From contig JADKCY010000002.1 in assembly GCA_016718605.1 (NCBI GenBank), positions 124,001-188,000 on the forward strand: a stretch of DNA of 64,000 nucleotides, in the 5' to 3' direction. The notes beneath the pieces are model-generated. The model was not told where the DNA came from and made no database searches. It was given only the letters and a program-made list of their open reading frames with translations. Shown here in pieces: positions 9,391-19,344 of this stretch. The stretch's first letter is position 1, and the number at the start of each line of letters is the position of its first letter. Source of the DNA: Lysobacterales bacterium (GTDB lineage: Bacteria > Pseudomonadota > Gammaproteobacteria > Xanthomonadales > Xanthomonadaceae). The translations under genes and the position numbers were made by a program.

Positions 9391-12300
9391 TTGCCGCAGG
9401 GATTTCGCTTGAGCCACTCCGCCGCCGATTCGGGCTTGACCAAGGTCATGATCGCTTTGTACGACCCAGAACTGGAGTCGACCCTTGCCCAGCAGAGTCC
9501 CGAAGCCGAGCTCCTGCATCCAACTGCACGGGAGCACGCGCGGCTCAACCTGCAGCAGGTGGCCCGAGCCGCCTCCCCACTCCAGGCCCTGCAACTGGCA
9601 CGATCCGCTGGCGCGCGCTGTGTGCTGCTGCTCGCCGCTGACCAATCAGTACCGAAGGGTCTGCTGCATCGCTTGCTGTTGGCGATGGATGCGCGGCCTG
9701 ATGGCGTAATTTCGCCGCTTTGCGTCGACCAACTCACGACGTGCGGCGACACGGCGTCGTTCGCCCACGTCGGACAGGCTGTGCTCGACCGTTGGGCCTG
9801 GGTTGTCGGAGACCGGACTGCGTTGGCTGGACAGGGCTTCAATCCGGCCGCATCGCTATGGTGTGAAGACGCACTTGAGAGCTTGTCGCGACCGCTTGAT
9901 GGGTTCGGCATTCCGTTTGGTATCGACAGCCGGTGGATCCCCTATGCGGTGGTCGGCGATCACGAACACACCGCAACGGCGCCGAACGCGGCGGCCTTAC
10001 AACTGGCCGGATCGCTGCGTGAATTGGACACTTCGCTGGATCAGCATCCGCCTGCCCTGTTCGGCCTTGATGCCTGCAAGGTGCTGCTGCATGTCCTGCA
10101 TGGCTGGGGCGGCGGCAGCGAGCGCTTCGTGCGCGACCTGATGGCCGCTGGGCAAGATCAACAAACCGCGCATCTGGTGCTGCGCGCCGAAGCTGACCCA
10201 CAGGCCCATCTGACTGCTCGCGCGCTGTGTCTGCATCACGACCTGACTCAACCACCTCTGCGGCGCTGGGTGTTGAGCAACCCCATTGCCGTCACTGCCC
10301 TGCACTGCGGCGACGTGCAGGACCTGTTGCAGACGGTCTGCGCGGAATTCTCGGTCAGTGCGGTGCTGGTTTCGTCGGTCATCGGCCACTCGCTGGATGT
10401 GTTGCGCACCGGGCTGCCGACCAACGTGGTCTGTCACGATTACTTTCCACTCTGGCCACAACTGCATGCCGACTTCGGGTCGAACGACTTCGATGGCAGC
10501 GACAGCGCACTTGAGGTATTGGTGGGCAAAGGTTCGGTTGCGCCGTTTCAAGCACAGCCCGTGGACTACTGGCGCTACTTGCGCCAGCAATACCTTGCGG
10601 CCGTCGCGGAAGCAGATGCGACCCTGTTCGCCCCCACCCACAGCGTACGCGCCAACCTCTGTCGGCTTGCCAATGCGCTCACCGATTGCCATTGGCGGGT
10701 GCAAGCGCACGGCCTGCCACCCTGGCCACAGCAGCCCGGCGATAACACACCGCCGCCGCGCGATCGCTTGCGCGTGCTGGTGCCAGGCCGAATCAACGGC
10801 GGCAAGGGTGAAGACCTGTTGGCGCAATTGCTGAGCGAACCCCTGCCTGGTATCGAGTGGATCCTGCTTGGTTGCGGACACGCTGGCATGCGATTTTTCG
10901 GACTCGATGACGTCCATGTCGTGCTGAACTATGAACATGACGCGTTGCCCGCGCATATCGCCGCGTTGAAACCGGATCTGGCCTTTCTGCCTGCGACCGT
11001 GGCGGAGACCTTCAGCTACAGCCTGTCAGAACTATGGTCACTGCAGTTGCCTGTGCTGGCGACACGGATCGGCAGCTATGCCGAGCGTATCCGCGACGGC
11101 ATCGACGGCCTTTTGATCGAGCCGGAAGCCGCTCAGGCACGTGTCTCACTGCAGCGCCTGCGCGATCGTCCCGATCTACTGAAACGCTTGCGTGCGAATG
11201 CGCCGCAGCAGAGCGCCACATCAGAGGTGCACGCGCGCTATCTGGCGGCCTTCCCGGATGCACCGCTCATCGCCGCTGACACCAGTGGCGTCCCGACAGC
11301 ATGCGTCCTTCAACACTTACAGGAAATGCGCCTGCGACGCGCTTTGCAGCAACAGGCAGACACACTGCAACTGCTGACCGCCGCACAGCAAGTGGAGCTC
11401 GAAAAACGCGGCGCTTGGGGGTTTGCGCTGGACAAGGAGCTGGGTGCGGCAAAAAACGAACTGACCGCGGCAAGAAGCGAAACCGCGCGCGAGCGCTTGC
11501 GAAATGCCGCGCTAGTCCAAGCAGTTGAGGACACCAAGTCGGCGTTCGAAAACGCGATGGAAAATGCCGACGCAGAACTAGCCGACATCCGCCGCGTGCT
11601 CCAAGAGGAAGAGAAGGGCTTACTTCATGACTTCATGGCAGAACAGGCACTGGCCAGCCAGATCCGCCAGCGACTGATAGACCTGCATGCCGAGCGCATG
11701 CACTTCGAACAGACCCGCAACGCGGTTTTGCAAAGCCGTTCCTGGCGTCTGACCCGCCCCTTGCGTGGCGTGCGGCGGCTGGTGGGGGCGGTGCTGAGCC
11801 GACTGCGCTTTCGCCAGCAACGCCTGCTGTCTGTGCTACATCGCAGCTTGCGAAGTCTCAAGTCCAGGGGTCTCAAGGGCACCTTGCAACGTGCGCGTCA
11901 GGAGTTTTCACCGGCACAGCCGACGATCGACCTGCATATCCCCGTCGCCGAGCCGTTTGCACCCTTTGAACTGCCCTGCCCCGAGCAACCCATGGTCAGT
12001 GTGATCATCCCGGCATACAACCATCTCAACCATACCCTGACCTGCCTGCGTTCGATCGCCGCGCAGCCTTCCATGGTGAGCGCCGAAATCATCGTGGTGG
12101 ATGACTGTTCTTCTGATGAAACCGAAGTTACCTTGCCGCAGATCGGGGGACTGCGCTATCTGCGCAATGCGCAAAACCTCGGCTTCATCGGTGCCTGCAA
12201 TGCCGGCGCAGACGCGGCGCGTGGCGACTATCTGGTGTTCCTCAACAACGACACGGCTGTGCAACCCGGTTGGCTCGATGCACTGATGGAAACCTTCACC

Positions 12301-13872
12301 ACACATGCCAATGTCGGCTTGGTCGGTGCCAAATTGATCTACCCTGACGGTCGCCTGCAGGAAGCCGGAGGCATCGTGTTTGCCGACGCCTCGGGCTGGA
12401 ACTACGGTCGCTTCGGCGACCCGTCCGCGCCGGAATACAACTTCGTGCGCGAAGCGGACTACTGCTCGGGTGCCGCCATCGCGGTGCCCACCGCCCTGTT
12501 CCGCGAATTCGACGGCTTTGATCGACACTACGCCCCGGCGTATTACGAGGATACCGATCTCGCCATGAAGGTCTGGGACAAGGGATTGCGCGTGCTCTAT
12601 CAACCGGCTGCCGCTGTGGTGCACTTCGAAGGCATCAGCTCAGGGACGGATACCACGACAGGCGTCAAGGCATATCAGGTCGTCAATCAACAGAAGTTTC
12701 TTGAACGTTGGCAGGCGCGTCTGCAACGGCATCCTGTCGCAGGCACACGAATCGAGCTGGCACGACAGCATCGCGATGGGCGACGCGTGCTGATCATCGA
12801 TGCAACAACACCGACACCGGATCAGGATTCGGGCTCGCTGCGCATGCTCAACCTGATGAAGGTGTTGCGTGCCGAGGGCTACGCGATCAGCTTCTTCGCC
12901 GACAACCGCGCCTGGCTGCCACGCTACACTGCCGAACTACAACAATTGGGTGTCGAGGTGCTGTGGCATCCCTACCTTTCCGATCCAGTGCGCTGGTTCG
13001 CGGAACAGGGGCCGTTGCTGGATGCAGTGATTCTGAGCCGCCACTACATCGCCAGCCAATATGTCGACCTGGTCCGCCAGCATGCGCCCAAGGCCACGTT
13101 GGTCTTTGACACCGTCGATCTGCACTACCTGCGCGAACAACGCGAGGCGGCGCTTGCCAATCGCGAGGACCTGCACAAGCAAGCGGCCGTCACGCGTGAA
13201 AAAGAGCTTGATCTGATGCGTCGCTGCGACGTTACCCTGGTGGTCAGTCCTGTTGAACAGGCGTTGCTTGCCAGCGACGTACCCGAGGCGCGTGTCGAGG
13301 TTCTGTCCAATGTGCACGAGGTCTTTGGCCGTCGCGCCGAGTTTGCCGAACGTGCCGACCTGATGTTCGTCGGTGGCTACCAGCATCCACCGAATGTCGA
13401 TGCCGTGCAGTGGTTTGCCAACGACATCTTGCCGCTGATCCGCGCACAGGAACCCACTATCCGCTTCCACATCATTGGCAGCAAGGCACCCGAGAGCATC
13501 GCGAAGCTCGGCGAGCAGGACGGCATCGTTTTCCATGGCTTTGTCGAAAATATCGAGCCATTGCTGGACAGAATCCGCATCGCTGTCGCTCCATTGCGCT
13601 GGGGCGCGGGGGTCAAAGGCAAGGTCAACATGAGCATGAGTTACGGGCAACCCGTGGTTGCCACACCCATCGCCGTCGAGGGCATGTATGCCGAGCCCGA
13701 ACGCGATGTACTGGTGGCTGACAGCGCCGAGGCATTCGCGTCGGCAGTGTTGCGTCTTTATCACGATGAAGCGCTCTGGCAGCAACTGTCCGCGAACGGA
13801 CTGCAGAACGTGCAATCGCATTTTTCGTTTGATGCCGCGCGAGCATCCTTGCGTCGCGTGCTGATGCACTGA
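9391..13872 (+). CDS. Giant multidomain glycosyltransferase (GT4-like, coiled coil, GT2, GT4)
   Basis: This encodes 1493 residues. Residues ~20-200 resemble a degenerate GT2-like region with no clear DxD. Residues ~225-640 look like a GT4-type transferase (begins near VLLHVLHGWGGGSERFVRDL). A coiled-coil and basic linker follows (~650-830) with SRSWRLTRPLRG, a motif often seen between fused glycosyltransferases. A canonical GT2 domain (~865-1120) has VSVIIPAYNH, VVDDCSSDE, FLNNDTA and YYEDTDLAMKVW. A GT4 domain (~1130-1490) has FVGGYQHPPNVDAVQWF and RWGAGVKGKVNMSM. It probably builds surface polysaccharide (O-antigen or exopolysaccharide) in the cytoplasm. The start is uncertain: TTG at 9391 lies just after an in-frame stop, and ATG at 9448 is the alternative. 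No other polysaccharide genes are nearby. It ends at a strong terminator. Confidence 0.88.
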   Translation: MPQGFRLSHSAADSGLTKVMIALYDPELESTLAQQSPEAELLHPTAREHARLNLQQVARAASPLQALQLARSAGARCVLLLAADQSVPKGLLHRLLLAMDARPDGVISPLCVDQLTTCGDTASFAHVGQAVLDRWAWVVGDRTALAGQGFNPAASLWCEDALESLSRPLDGFGIPFGIDSRWIPYAVVGDHEHTATAPNAAALQLAGSLRELDTSLDQHPPALFGLDACKVLLHVLHGWGGGSERFVRDLMAAGQDQQTAHLVLRAEADPQAHLTARALCLHHDLTQPPLRRWVLSNPIAVTALHCGDVQDLLQTVCAEFSVSAVLVSSVIGHSLDVLRTGLPTNVVCHDYFPLWPQLHADFGSNDFDGSDSALEVLVGKGSVAPFQAQPVDYWRYLRQQYLAAVAEADATLFAPTHSVRANLCRLANALTDCHWRVQAHGLPPWPQQPGDNTPPPRDRLRVLVPGRINGGKGEDLLAQLLSEPLPGIEWILLGCGHAGMRFFGLDDVHVVLNYEHDALPAHIAALKPDLAFLPATVAETFSYSLSELWSLQLPVLATRIGSYAERIRDGIDGLLIEPEAAQARVSLQRLRDRPDLLKRLRANAPQQSATSEVHARYLAAFPDAPLIAADTSGVPTACVLQHLQEMRLRRALQQQADTLQLLTAAQQVELEKRGAWGFALDKELGAAKNELTAARSETARERLRNAALVQAVEDTKSAFENAMENADAELADIRRVLQEEEKGLLHDFMAEQALASQIRQRLIDLHAERMHFEQTRNAVLQSRSWRLTRPLRGVRRLVGAVLSRLRFRQQRLLSVLHRSLRSLKSRGLKGTLQRARQEFSPAQPTIDLHIPVAEPFAPFELPCPEQPMVSVIIPAYNHLNHTLTCLRSIAAQPSMVSAEIIVVDDCSSDETEVTLPQIGGLRYLRNAQNLGFIGACNAGADAARGDYLVFLNNDTAVQPGWLDALMETFTTHANVGLVGAKLIYPDGRLQEAGGIVFADASGWNYGRFGDPSAPEYNFVREADYCSGAAIAVPTALFREFDGFDRHYAPAYYEDTDLAMKVWDKGLRVLYQPAAAVVHFEGISSGTDTTTGVKAYQVVNQQKFLERWQARLQRHPVAGTRIELARQHRDGRRVLIIDATTPTPDQDSGSLRMLNLMKVLRAEGYAISFFADNRAWLPRYTAELQQLGVEVLWHPYLSDPVRWFAEQGPLLDAVILSRHYIASQYVDLVRQHAPKATLVFDTVDLHYLREQREAALANREDLHKQAAVTREKELDLMRRCDVTLVVSPVEQALLASDVPEARVEVLSNVHEVFGRRAEFAERADLMFVGGYQHPPNVDAVQWFANDILPLIRAQEPTIRFHIIGSKAPESIAKLGEQDGIVFHGFVENIEPLLDRIRIAVAPLRWGAGVKGKVNMSMSYGQPVVATPIAVEGMYAEPERDVLVADSAEAFASAVLRLYHDEALWQQLSANGLQNVQSHFSFDAARASLRRVLMH

Positions 13873-13877
13873 GTCCC

Positions 13878-13921
13878 GCACCAACGAAAAGCCCCGCGTG
13901 AGCGGGGCTTTTCGTTGGTGC
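13878..13921. terminator. Bidirectional terminator between the glycosyltransferase gene and tRNA-Cys
   Basis: A perfect 20-bp stem (GCACCAACGAAAAGCCCCGC and its complement) closes a GTGA loop. The A-rich and T-rich stretches inside the arms make it functional on both strands. It lies between the convergent glycosyltransferase gene (+) and tRNA-Cys (-). Confidence 0.85.
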
Positions 13922-13932
13922 CGTTTGATGGG

Positions 13933-14006
13933 TGGAGGCCTGGGTCGGAATCGAACCGGCGTACACGGCTTTGCAGGCCGCTGCATGACCACTCTGCCAC
14001 CAGGCC
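13933..14006 (-). tRNA. tRNA-Cys (GCA)
   Basis: This is 74 nt with a 7-bp acceptor stem (GGCCTGG / CCAGGCC), anticodon loop CTGCAAA giving anticodon GCA, T-loop GGTTCGAATCC and an encoded 3' CCA. It lies 92 nt downstream of tRNA-Gly on the same strand. Confidence 0.96.
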
Positions 14007-14064
14007 ACGCATCAAATATCGCTTTCGAATCAGTTCGTTACAACAACCGATCCGCCTAAACAAC

Positions 14065-14088
14065 AAAACCCCGGAAAGCCGAGGTTTT
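14065..14088 (-). terminator. Terminator-like hairpin after tRNA-Gly
   Basis: On the minus strand AAAACCTCGG pairs with CCGGGGTTTT across a CTTT loop (one G-T pair). It lies between tRNA-Gly and tRNA-Cys. It could terminate tRNA-Gly transcripts or mark a processing point if the two are cotranscribed. Confidence 0.6.
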
Positions 14089-14098
14089 GCGCTGAATC

Positions 14099-14174
<76 letters not shown>

Positions 14175-14189
14175 GTCGTTGAGCCGCTC

Positions 14190-14217
14190 ATTTTAGGGAT
14201 TCAGGGTTGTGTGTCAA
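14190..14217 (-). promoter_or_regulatory. Sigma-70 promoter of tRNA-Gly
   Basis: The minus strand reads TTGACA, a 16-bp spacer, then TAAAAT, about 15 bp before the mature tRNA-Gly 5' end at 14174. Both boxes are close to consensus, as expected for a tRNA gene. Confidence 0.8.
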
Positions 14218-14565
14218 GTAGTTTGCAGTCGCTGTTTGCACGAACTTGTCCCGGCACTTTGACATGTTGCGCTCCATTTCGAGGCACACATAGCGACAGG
14301 CATCGGGCAATCGCGGGCGAGTCCCAACCCGCGTGTTGGCTGCTACCCATCGCACCCACCGAAACGCGCGGCAAGCACCCAGCCCCAACGCCGCATCGCC
14401 ACTGCTTGCGCTCACTCAAAAAAGTCGCGGCCATCTCACCCTACTATGGCGACACCGAAACAGGTCGATGCCGCAGGGGGCGCTTTCGACAGACTGCTCG
14501 GGATAGCGTGGACTGCGAGACATGGCCGCTAGGGTCGTAGAGCTCCGCAGTGAACAGGGGCATGC
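14218..14565. other. Intergenic region with no recognisable gene
   Basis: About 350 nt lie between the tRNA-Gly promoter and the PAS/GGDEF/EAL gene. Short open frames here have no recognisable protein character. It presumably holds the promoter of the downstream gene, but I see no convincing -35/-10 pair. Confidence 0.5.
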
Positions 14566-17500
14566 GTGGCAGATCGTCTGGGGCAAGTCGGGCATTCCGG
14601 CACAAGCATCGCTGCAGTCGAGCACTGCAGCGTATGGCTTGGCAGCGTTCTCCGCGCCTCGATCGTCTGTGCGATGCTGCTGCTTTCGTTGGATGCAATC
14701 GCCTGGAACAGTGCGCCGAACGATCCGTCACCGCCGTTTTGGCAGCTCGACGTACCGATGCTGGTGATTGAACCGGAATCCGGCGCCATCGAAGATGCCA
14801 ATGCCGCCGCTGCCGCGTTTTATGGCTACCCACGTGAGGCGCTGTTGCGGCTCGCCATTCAGGACATCAACACCCACACCGAAGCCCAGGTCGCCGCCGA
14901 ACGCGCCTTGGCGGCGCGCGAGCAACGCAACTATTTTCTGTTTCGACACCGTCTTGCGGATGGCGGAATCCAATCGGTTCATGTGTATTCCGTGCCCTTC
15001 ACTCGCGACGGGCGACGGTTGTTGCTATCGCTGATTCAACCACGTACCGACCACGCAGAGGACGTCGATGCATCCGCTGCCTATCAGCAGCGACTGGAAG
15101 ACCAGGTTGATCTGCAAACCCGCCAAATCCAAGCCGCGAAACAACGCCAAGCCCTTCTGCTGGTCGCTGGTCTGGTACTGCAAAGTGGTCTGATCGCCTA
15201 CCTGCTTCACGATCGGCGCCGGCGACGCGTGCTGCAGCAGCAGTTGACCGATGCCCTGACACAGGTCCGCATCATCATGGACGCCGCGCCCGATGTGGCG
15301 ATCATGGCGACGGATGCGGATGGCAGAATCCACACTTCGAATCGATTGGCGCGCGATCTATTCCATCTGTCTTCGTCGCCTGGTCCGCATCCGCGCCTGT
15401 CCGAAGTGCTCGCAACACAATGTCGCTCGCATCGGGATGATGCCGAGCCAGACCGCGCGACCAAGGTTCAGTCAGCGGTGCATGCCCTGCTCAGCGGCGA
15501 ACGTCAGTCCATCGAACTGCACTGCCCGGCAAGCGACGGCAGCCAATGGAGCACACTCAAACTGCGCATCAATCCCTTGCACCAAGAAGCAACGGAAGCG
15601 CAGGGCGTGCTGTGCATTGCGCGCGATCTGAGCCGGCAAAGCCAAAGCGAACGCATGCTGCAAATCGAACGTGAACTCTTTTCCACGGGCCCGGTGTTCA
15701 TCGTGCTGTGGGAAATGTCTGCTGGCTGGCCGGTTCGCTTCGTGTCCCGCAACGTGCTTGATGCACTGGGTTACCACGCCGAAGAACTTACCGCGAGCGA
15801 TTTCCGATTCGGCAACCTGTTGCACCCGGACGACGGCAACCGAGTTGCTGAAGAAGTGGCGACGCATTTGTCGCAGCAGACCGCCAGCTTTGAGCAAACC
15901 TACCGTTTGCGGCATCGCAACGGTGCGTATCGTTGGTTCTTCGATCTCTCCAAACCACAGTACGACGCACATGGACTGGCGCGAACCGTACAAGGGTATC
16001 TGTTTGATCAGACGCCCTTGATCCAGGTTCGCGAGGCGCTTGAAGCCGAACGCCATCGACTGGCAGGCATCATCGAGGGAACCCATGTCGGCACTTGGGA
16101 ATGGAATGTGCAAACTGGGGCCACCGTCTTCAATGAACGCTGGGCCGAAATCATCGGGTATTCGTTGGGGGAGCTGACACCCACAACGATCGAGACATGG
16201 ACGAAAAACGTTCACCCTGACGACATCGTGCGTAGTCAGCAGGCGCTGCAACGTTTGTTCAGCGGCCAAGGAAAACGATACGAATGTGAAGTTCGCATTC
16301 GCCACAAGTCCGGTCGCTGGGTGTGGGTACTTGATCGCGGCAAGATCACCGAACGCGATGCGCAGGGGCAACCGCTTTGGATGATGGGTACCCATCAGGA
16401 CATCACTCAGCGCAAAGAAGACGAAGCCCGTCTACAGCTTTCCGCCAGCGTCTTCACACATGCACGAGAGGGCATTCTGATTACTGATGCGGACGCTCGT
16501 ATTCTGGAGATCAATACCGCGTTCTCGACCATCACTGGCTACACCCGTGCCGAGGCAATCGGCCAAACGCCACGCTTGCTGCGTTCAGGGCATCACGATA
16601 CGGATTTCTATCGCGACCTGTGGACCGACTTGTTGCGACTCGGTCACTGGCAAGGGGAGCTGTGGAATCGACGCGCCAACGGCGAGTTGTTCGCGGAAAT
16701 GCTCACCATCAGTGCGATTCGCGATGCACAAGGTGCCGTGGTGAACTACGTGGGACTGTTCAACGACATCACCCCACTGAAGCTCCAGCAACAACAACTC
16801 GAACAAATTGCGCATTACGACGCACTGACCGGCCTGCCCAATCGCGTACTGCTTTCCGAACGTCTACGCCACGCCATGCAAACCGCGCGCAACGATGGAG
16901 AGGCGCTGGCGATCGTGTTCATTGATCTGGACGGCTTCAAATCAGTCAACGACCGTCATGGGCATGATGTCGGTGACGAGCTGCTGGTCGCATTGACTTT
17001 GCGCCTGCGCGCCACGTTACGCGATGGGGACACGCTGGCAAGGATCGGCGGTGATGAGTTCGTGGTGATCCTGAATCATCTGAGTGGACGCGAATCCAGC
17101 GAAGCGGCATTGAGCCGCCTGCTGATCGCTGCATCATCACCGATCGTGCTGCGCAACGAGTCGATTCAAATCAGCGCGAGCCTTGGCGCCACCTGCTTCC
17201 CCGCAGACAGCGCCGATGCAGAACAATTGATCCGCCACGCCGATCAAGCGATGTACATCGCCAAGCAATCTGGCAAGAACCGTTTCCAGTGGTTCGACGT
17301 CGAGCGCGACGCCGCAGCGAAGTCGCATTCGGCGCAGTTGCAACGCTTGTTGGACGCCCTGCGTGACGATGAGTTCGTTCTTCACATGCAACCCATTGTC
17401 AACCTGCGGACCGGCGCACTCCACGCGGTGGAGGCGCTGATTCGCTGGCCCGATCAGGACGGCCAATTGCGACTTCCCGGGCAATTCCTTCCTACGCTGG

Positions 17501-18486
17501 AAGGCAGCCCAGTGGCGGCGCATCTGGACTTGTGGGTGATTGAGCGCGCGCTCCGTCAAGTCTGCGAGTGGCATCAGCTTGGCGTTGACATTGCGATTTG
17601 TGTGAATGTCAGTGCAGCCTCGTTGCAAAGCAACGATTTGGTGGCGCGCCTTCGAGAGCTACTCAGTCGCTACCCCAATGTGCCGAGCCACTTGCTGAAA
17701 CTGGAAGTGCTCGAAACCAGCGCATTGGAAGACATGCCTCGGACGACCGCCATCATGCGCGCGTGTCGTGAACTGGGTCTGCGCTTTTCGCTTGACGATT
17801 TTGGGACCGGGTACTCCTCACTGACCTACTTGCGTCGACTACCAGCCGACCAACTCAAGATTGATCAAGGCTTCGTGCGCAACATGCTCGATAGTCCGGA
17901 GGACCTGACCATCGTCGAGGGTGTACTCGGCCTGGCAACTGCGTTCGGTCGCGGCGTCATCGCCGAAGGGGTTGAGAGCATTGCACATGGCGAGTTGCTG
18001 CTGGCATTGGGCTGCGAGCTTGCCCAGGGCTTTGGCATTGCACCACCGATGGCAGCAGATCAGGTCATTCGCTGGCAGGAGACCTGGCAACCACCACTGC
18101 GCTGGCAGGAATGGCAGGGGTTTACGCCGAGCCGACGCAACCTCCCGGCACTGATGGCACAAACCGAACACCGGGCTTGGTTGCGCGACATCCAACTCTT
18201 TGTCCGTCAGCCGGAAACGCATCCGCTCCCGACGTTGGACGCCGAGCGCTGCGGATTCCACCGAAGTTTCCTGCAGCGCGAACTGCAGTCCGGTCAATCG
18301 GGGGCGATTGCCGACGGTCTTGAATCATTGCACAACGAGATCCATGAGATTGCGATGAGCCTTGTGGCAGCCTCACAGCATCCAGACGCAAACGGAATGG
18401 CTGCTGCTTGGAGTCAGTTGCAGGAACGCAGTGATGCGCTCATCCATCAAATGTATCGTCTGATTCGTACACGCGCTGCTAACTGA
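14566..18486 (+). CDS. Multi-PAS GGDEF/EAL protein with C-terminal CZB zinc-binding domain
   Basis: This encodes up to 1306 residues. A hydrophobic N-terminus and a first PAS-like region (about 55-165) precede a TM segment near 198-217. Four further PAS-type regions follow (roughly 235-360, 365-485, 490-615, 620-745). The GGDEF motif is at 828-832 with an RxxD inhibitory site (RDGD). The EAL motif is at 956-958 (VEALIRW), with DDFGTGYSSL. Both catalytic cores look intact, so it may be bifunctional for c-di-GMP. The last ~105 residues match a CZB domain: H1202, C1229, H1256 and H1260, spaced 27, 27 and 4, close to the zinc site of DgcZ. Zinc or oxidant sensing is therefore likely (inference). 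The start is uncertain between GTG 14566 and later codons, including ATG 14674. It ends 41 nt before the carbonic anhydrase gene. Confidence 0.9.
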   Translation: MADRLGQVGHSGTSIAAVEHCSVWLGSVLRASIVCAMLLLSLDAIAWNSAPNDPSPPFWQLDVPMLVIEPESGAIEDANAAAAAFYGYPREALLRLAIQDINTHTEAQVAAERALAAREQRNYFLFRHRLADGGIQSVHVYSVPFTRDGRRLLLSLIQPRTDHAEDVDASAAYQQRLEDQVDLQTRQIQAAKQRQALLLVAGLVLQSGLIAYLLHDRRRRRVLQQQLTDALTQVRIIMDAAPDVAIMATDADGRIHTSNRLARDLFHLSSSPGPHPRLSEVLATQCRSHRDDAEPDRATKVQSAVHALLSGERQSIELHCPASDGSQWSTLKLRINPLHQEATEAQGVLCIARDLSRQSQSERMLQIERELFSTGPVFIVLWEMSAGWPVRFVSRNVLDALGYHAEELTASDFRFGNLLHPDDGNRVAEEVATHLSQQTASFEQTYRLRHRNGAYRWFFDLSKPQYDAHGLARTVQGYLFDQTPLIQVREALEAERHRLAGIIEGTHVGTWEWNVQTGATVFNERWAEIIGYSLGELTPTTIETWTKNVHPDDIVRSQQALQRLFSGQGKRYECEVRIRHKSGRWVWVLDRGKITERDAQGQPLWMMGTHQDITQRKEDEARLQLSASVFTHAREGILITDADARILEINTAFSTITGYTRAEAIGQTPRLLRSGHHDTDFYRDLWTDLLRLGHWQGELWNRRANGELFAEMLTISAIRDAQGAVVNYVGLFNDITPLKLQQQQLEQIAHYDALTGLPNRVLLSERLRHAMQTARNDGEALAIVFIDLDGFKSVNDRHGHDVGDELLVALTLRLRATLRDGDTLARIGGDEFVVILNHLSGRESSEAALSRLLIAASSPIVLRNESIQISASLGATCFPADSADAEQLIRHADQAMYIAKQSGKNRFQWFDVERDAAAKSHSAQLQRLLDALRDDEFVLHMQPIVNLRTGALHAVEALIRWPDQDGQLRLPGQFLPTLEGSPVAAHLDLWVIERALRQVCEWHQLGVDIAICVNVSAASLQSNDLVARLRELLSRYPNVPSHLLKLEVLETSALEDMPRTTAIMRACRELGLRFSLDDFGTGYSSLTYLRRLPADQLKIDQGFVRNMLDSPEDLTIVEGVLGLATAFGRGVIAEGVESIAHGELLLALGCELAQGFGIAPPMAADQVIRWQETWQPPLRWQEWQGFTPSRRNLPALMAQTEHRAWLRDIQLFVRQPETHPLPTLDAERCGFHRSFLQRELQSGQSGAIADGLESLHNEIHEIAMSLVAASQHPDANGMAAAWSQLQERSDALIHQMYRLIRTRAAN

Positions 18487-18527
18487 GCAAGACGCTAGAC
18501 TGCGCCACCGTTTCAAAGAGTTGGATC

Positions 18528-19262
18528 ATGGGAAGCCTGCAACATCTACTCGACAGTAATCGGCAATGGGCGCAGCGCATGCTGCGCGATGAGCCGACGT
18601 TCTTCTCTTCGCTGGTCTCGCAACAGGCGCCACGCTACCTGTGGATCGGCTGCTCCGACAGTCGCGTACCGTCCACGCAGATCGTCGATCTGCCTCCTGG
18701 CGAGATTTTTGTTCATCGCAATGTCGCCAACGTGGTCGTTCATGCCGACCTCAATTGCCTGGCCGCCATCCAGTACGCGGTCGACGTCTTGAAAGTCGAA
18801 CACATCATCGTCGTCGGGCACTATGGCTGCGGCGGCGTGCAGGCCACTCTCAACGGGCTGCGCGTCGGCTTGGTCGACAACTGGCTGCGTCATGTGGGCG
18901 ATGTGATGAGCAAACACGAGGCATTGCTCGCGATCACCCCGGAGCCGAAGCGACTGGACCTGCTCTGCGAACTGAATGTCATTGAACAGGTCGTCAATGT
19001 TTGCCAAACCACAGTGGTTCGGGACGCATGGGAGCGCGGCCAGGCGGTGTGCGTCCACGGTTGGATTTACGCACTTAGTGATGGCTGCGTGCGTGAATTG
19101 GGCATGGAAATTGGCGCATGCGAGCAACTTGCCGTCAGCTATCAGGCCGCATTGCAGGCAACGCGTCGGCGAGCAGAATGCGGAGACACCGCACCGGCAG
19201 CGCGCTCAGTCGTTCAACTGCCCGGCACCACAGATAGTTGCTGCGCCGAGTCGCATGACTGA
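18528..19262 (+). CDS. can: Beta-class carbonic anhydrase
   Basis: This 244-residue cytoplasmic enzyme interconverts CO2 and bicarbonate, supplying bicarbonate for carboxylation. The zinc ligands are C42, H98 and C101, with the catalytic dyad D44/R46 in CSDSRVPS, at the same positions as E. coli Can. GHYGCGGV and the neighbouring N-terminal helix also fit. The C-terminal ~30 residues are a low-complexity extension beyond the usual ~220. The ATG at 18528 has AGAG about nine nucleotides upstream. It may share a transcript with the upstream GGDEF/EAL gene. Confidence 0.95.
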   Translation: MGSLQHLLDSNRQWAQRMLRDEPTFFSSLVSQQAPRYLWIGCSDSRVPSTQIVDLPPGEIFVHRNVANVVVHADLNCLAAIQYAVDVLKVEHIIVVGHYGCGGVQATLNGLRVGLVDNWLRHVGDVMSKHEALLAITPEPKRLDLLCELNVIEQVVNVCQTTVVRDAWERGQAVCVHGWIYALSDGCVRELGMEIGACEQLAVSYQAALQATRRRAECGDTAPAARSVVQLPGTTDSCCAESHD

Positions 19263-19344
19263 GGCAAGCGCCTCCGGTGCTCTCGGGATGGGTCGCCGCG
19301 CGACGACGGCCACGGACAACGCAGCGCACGAACGTTGGCACACT

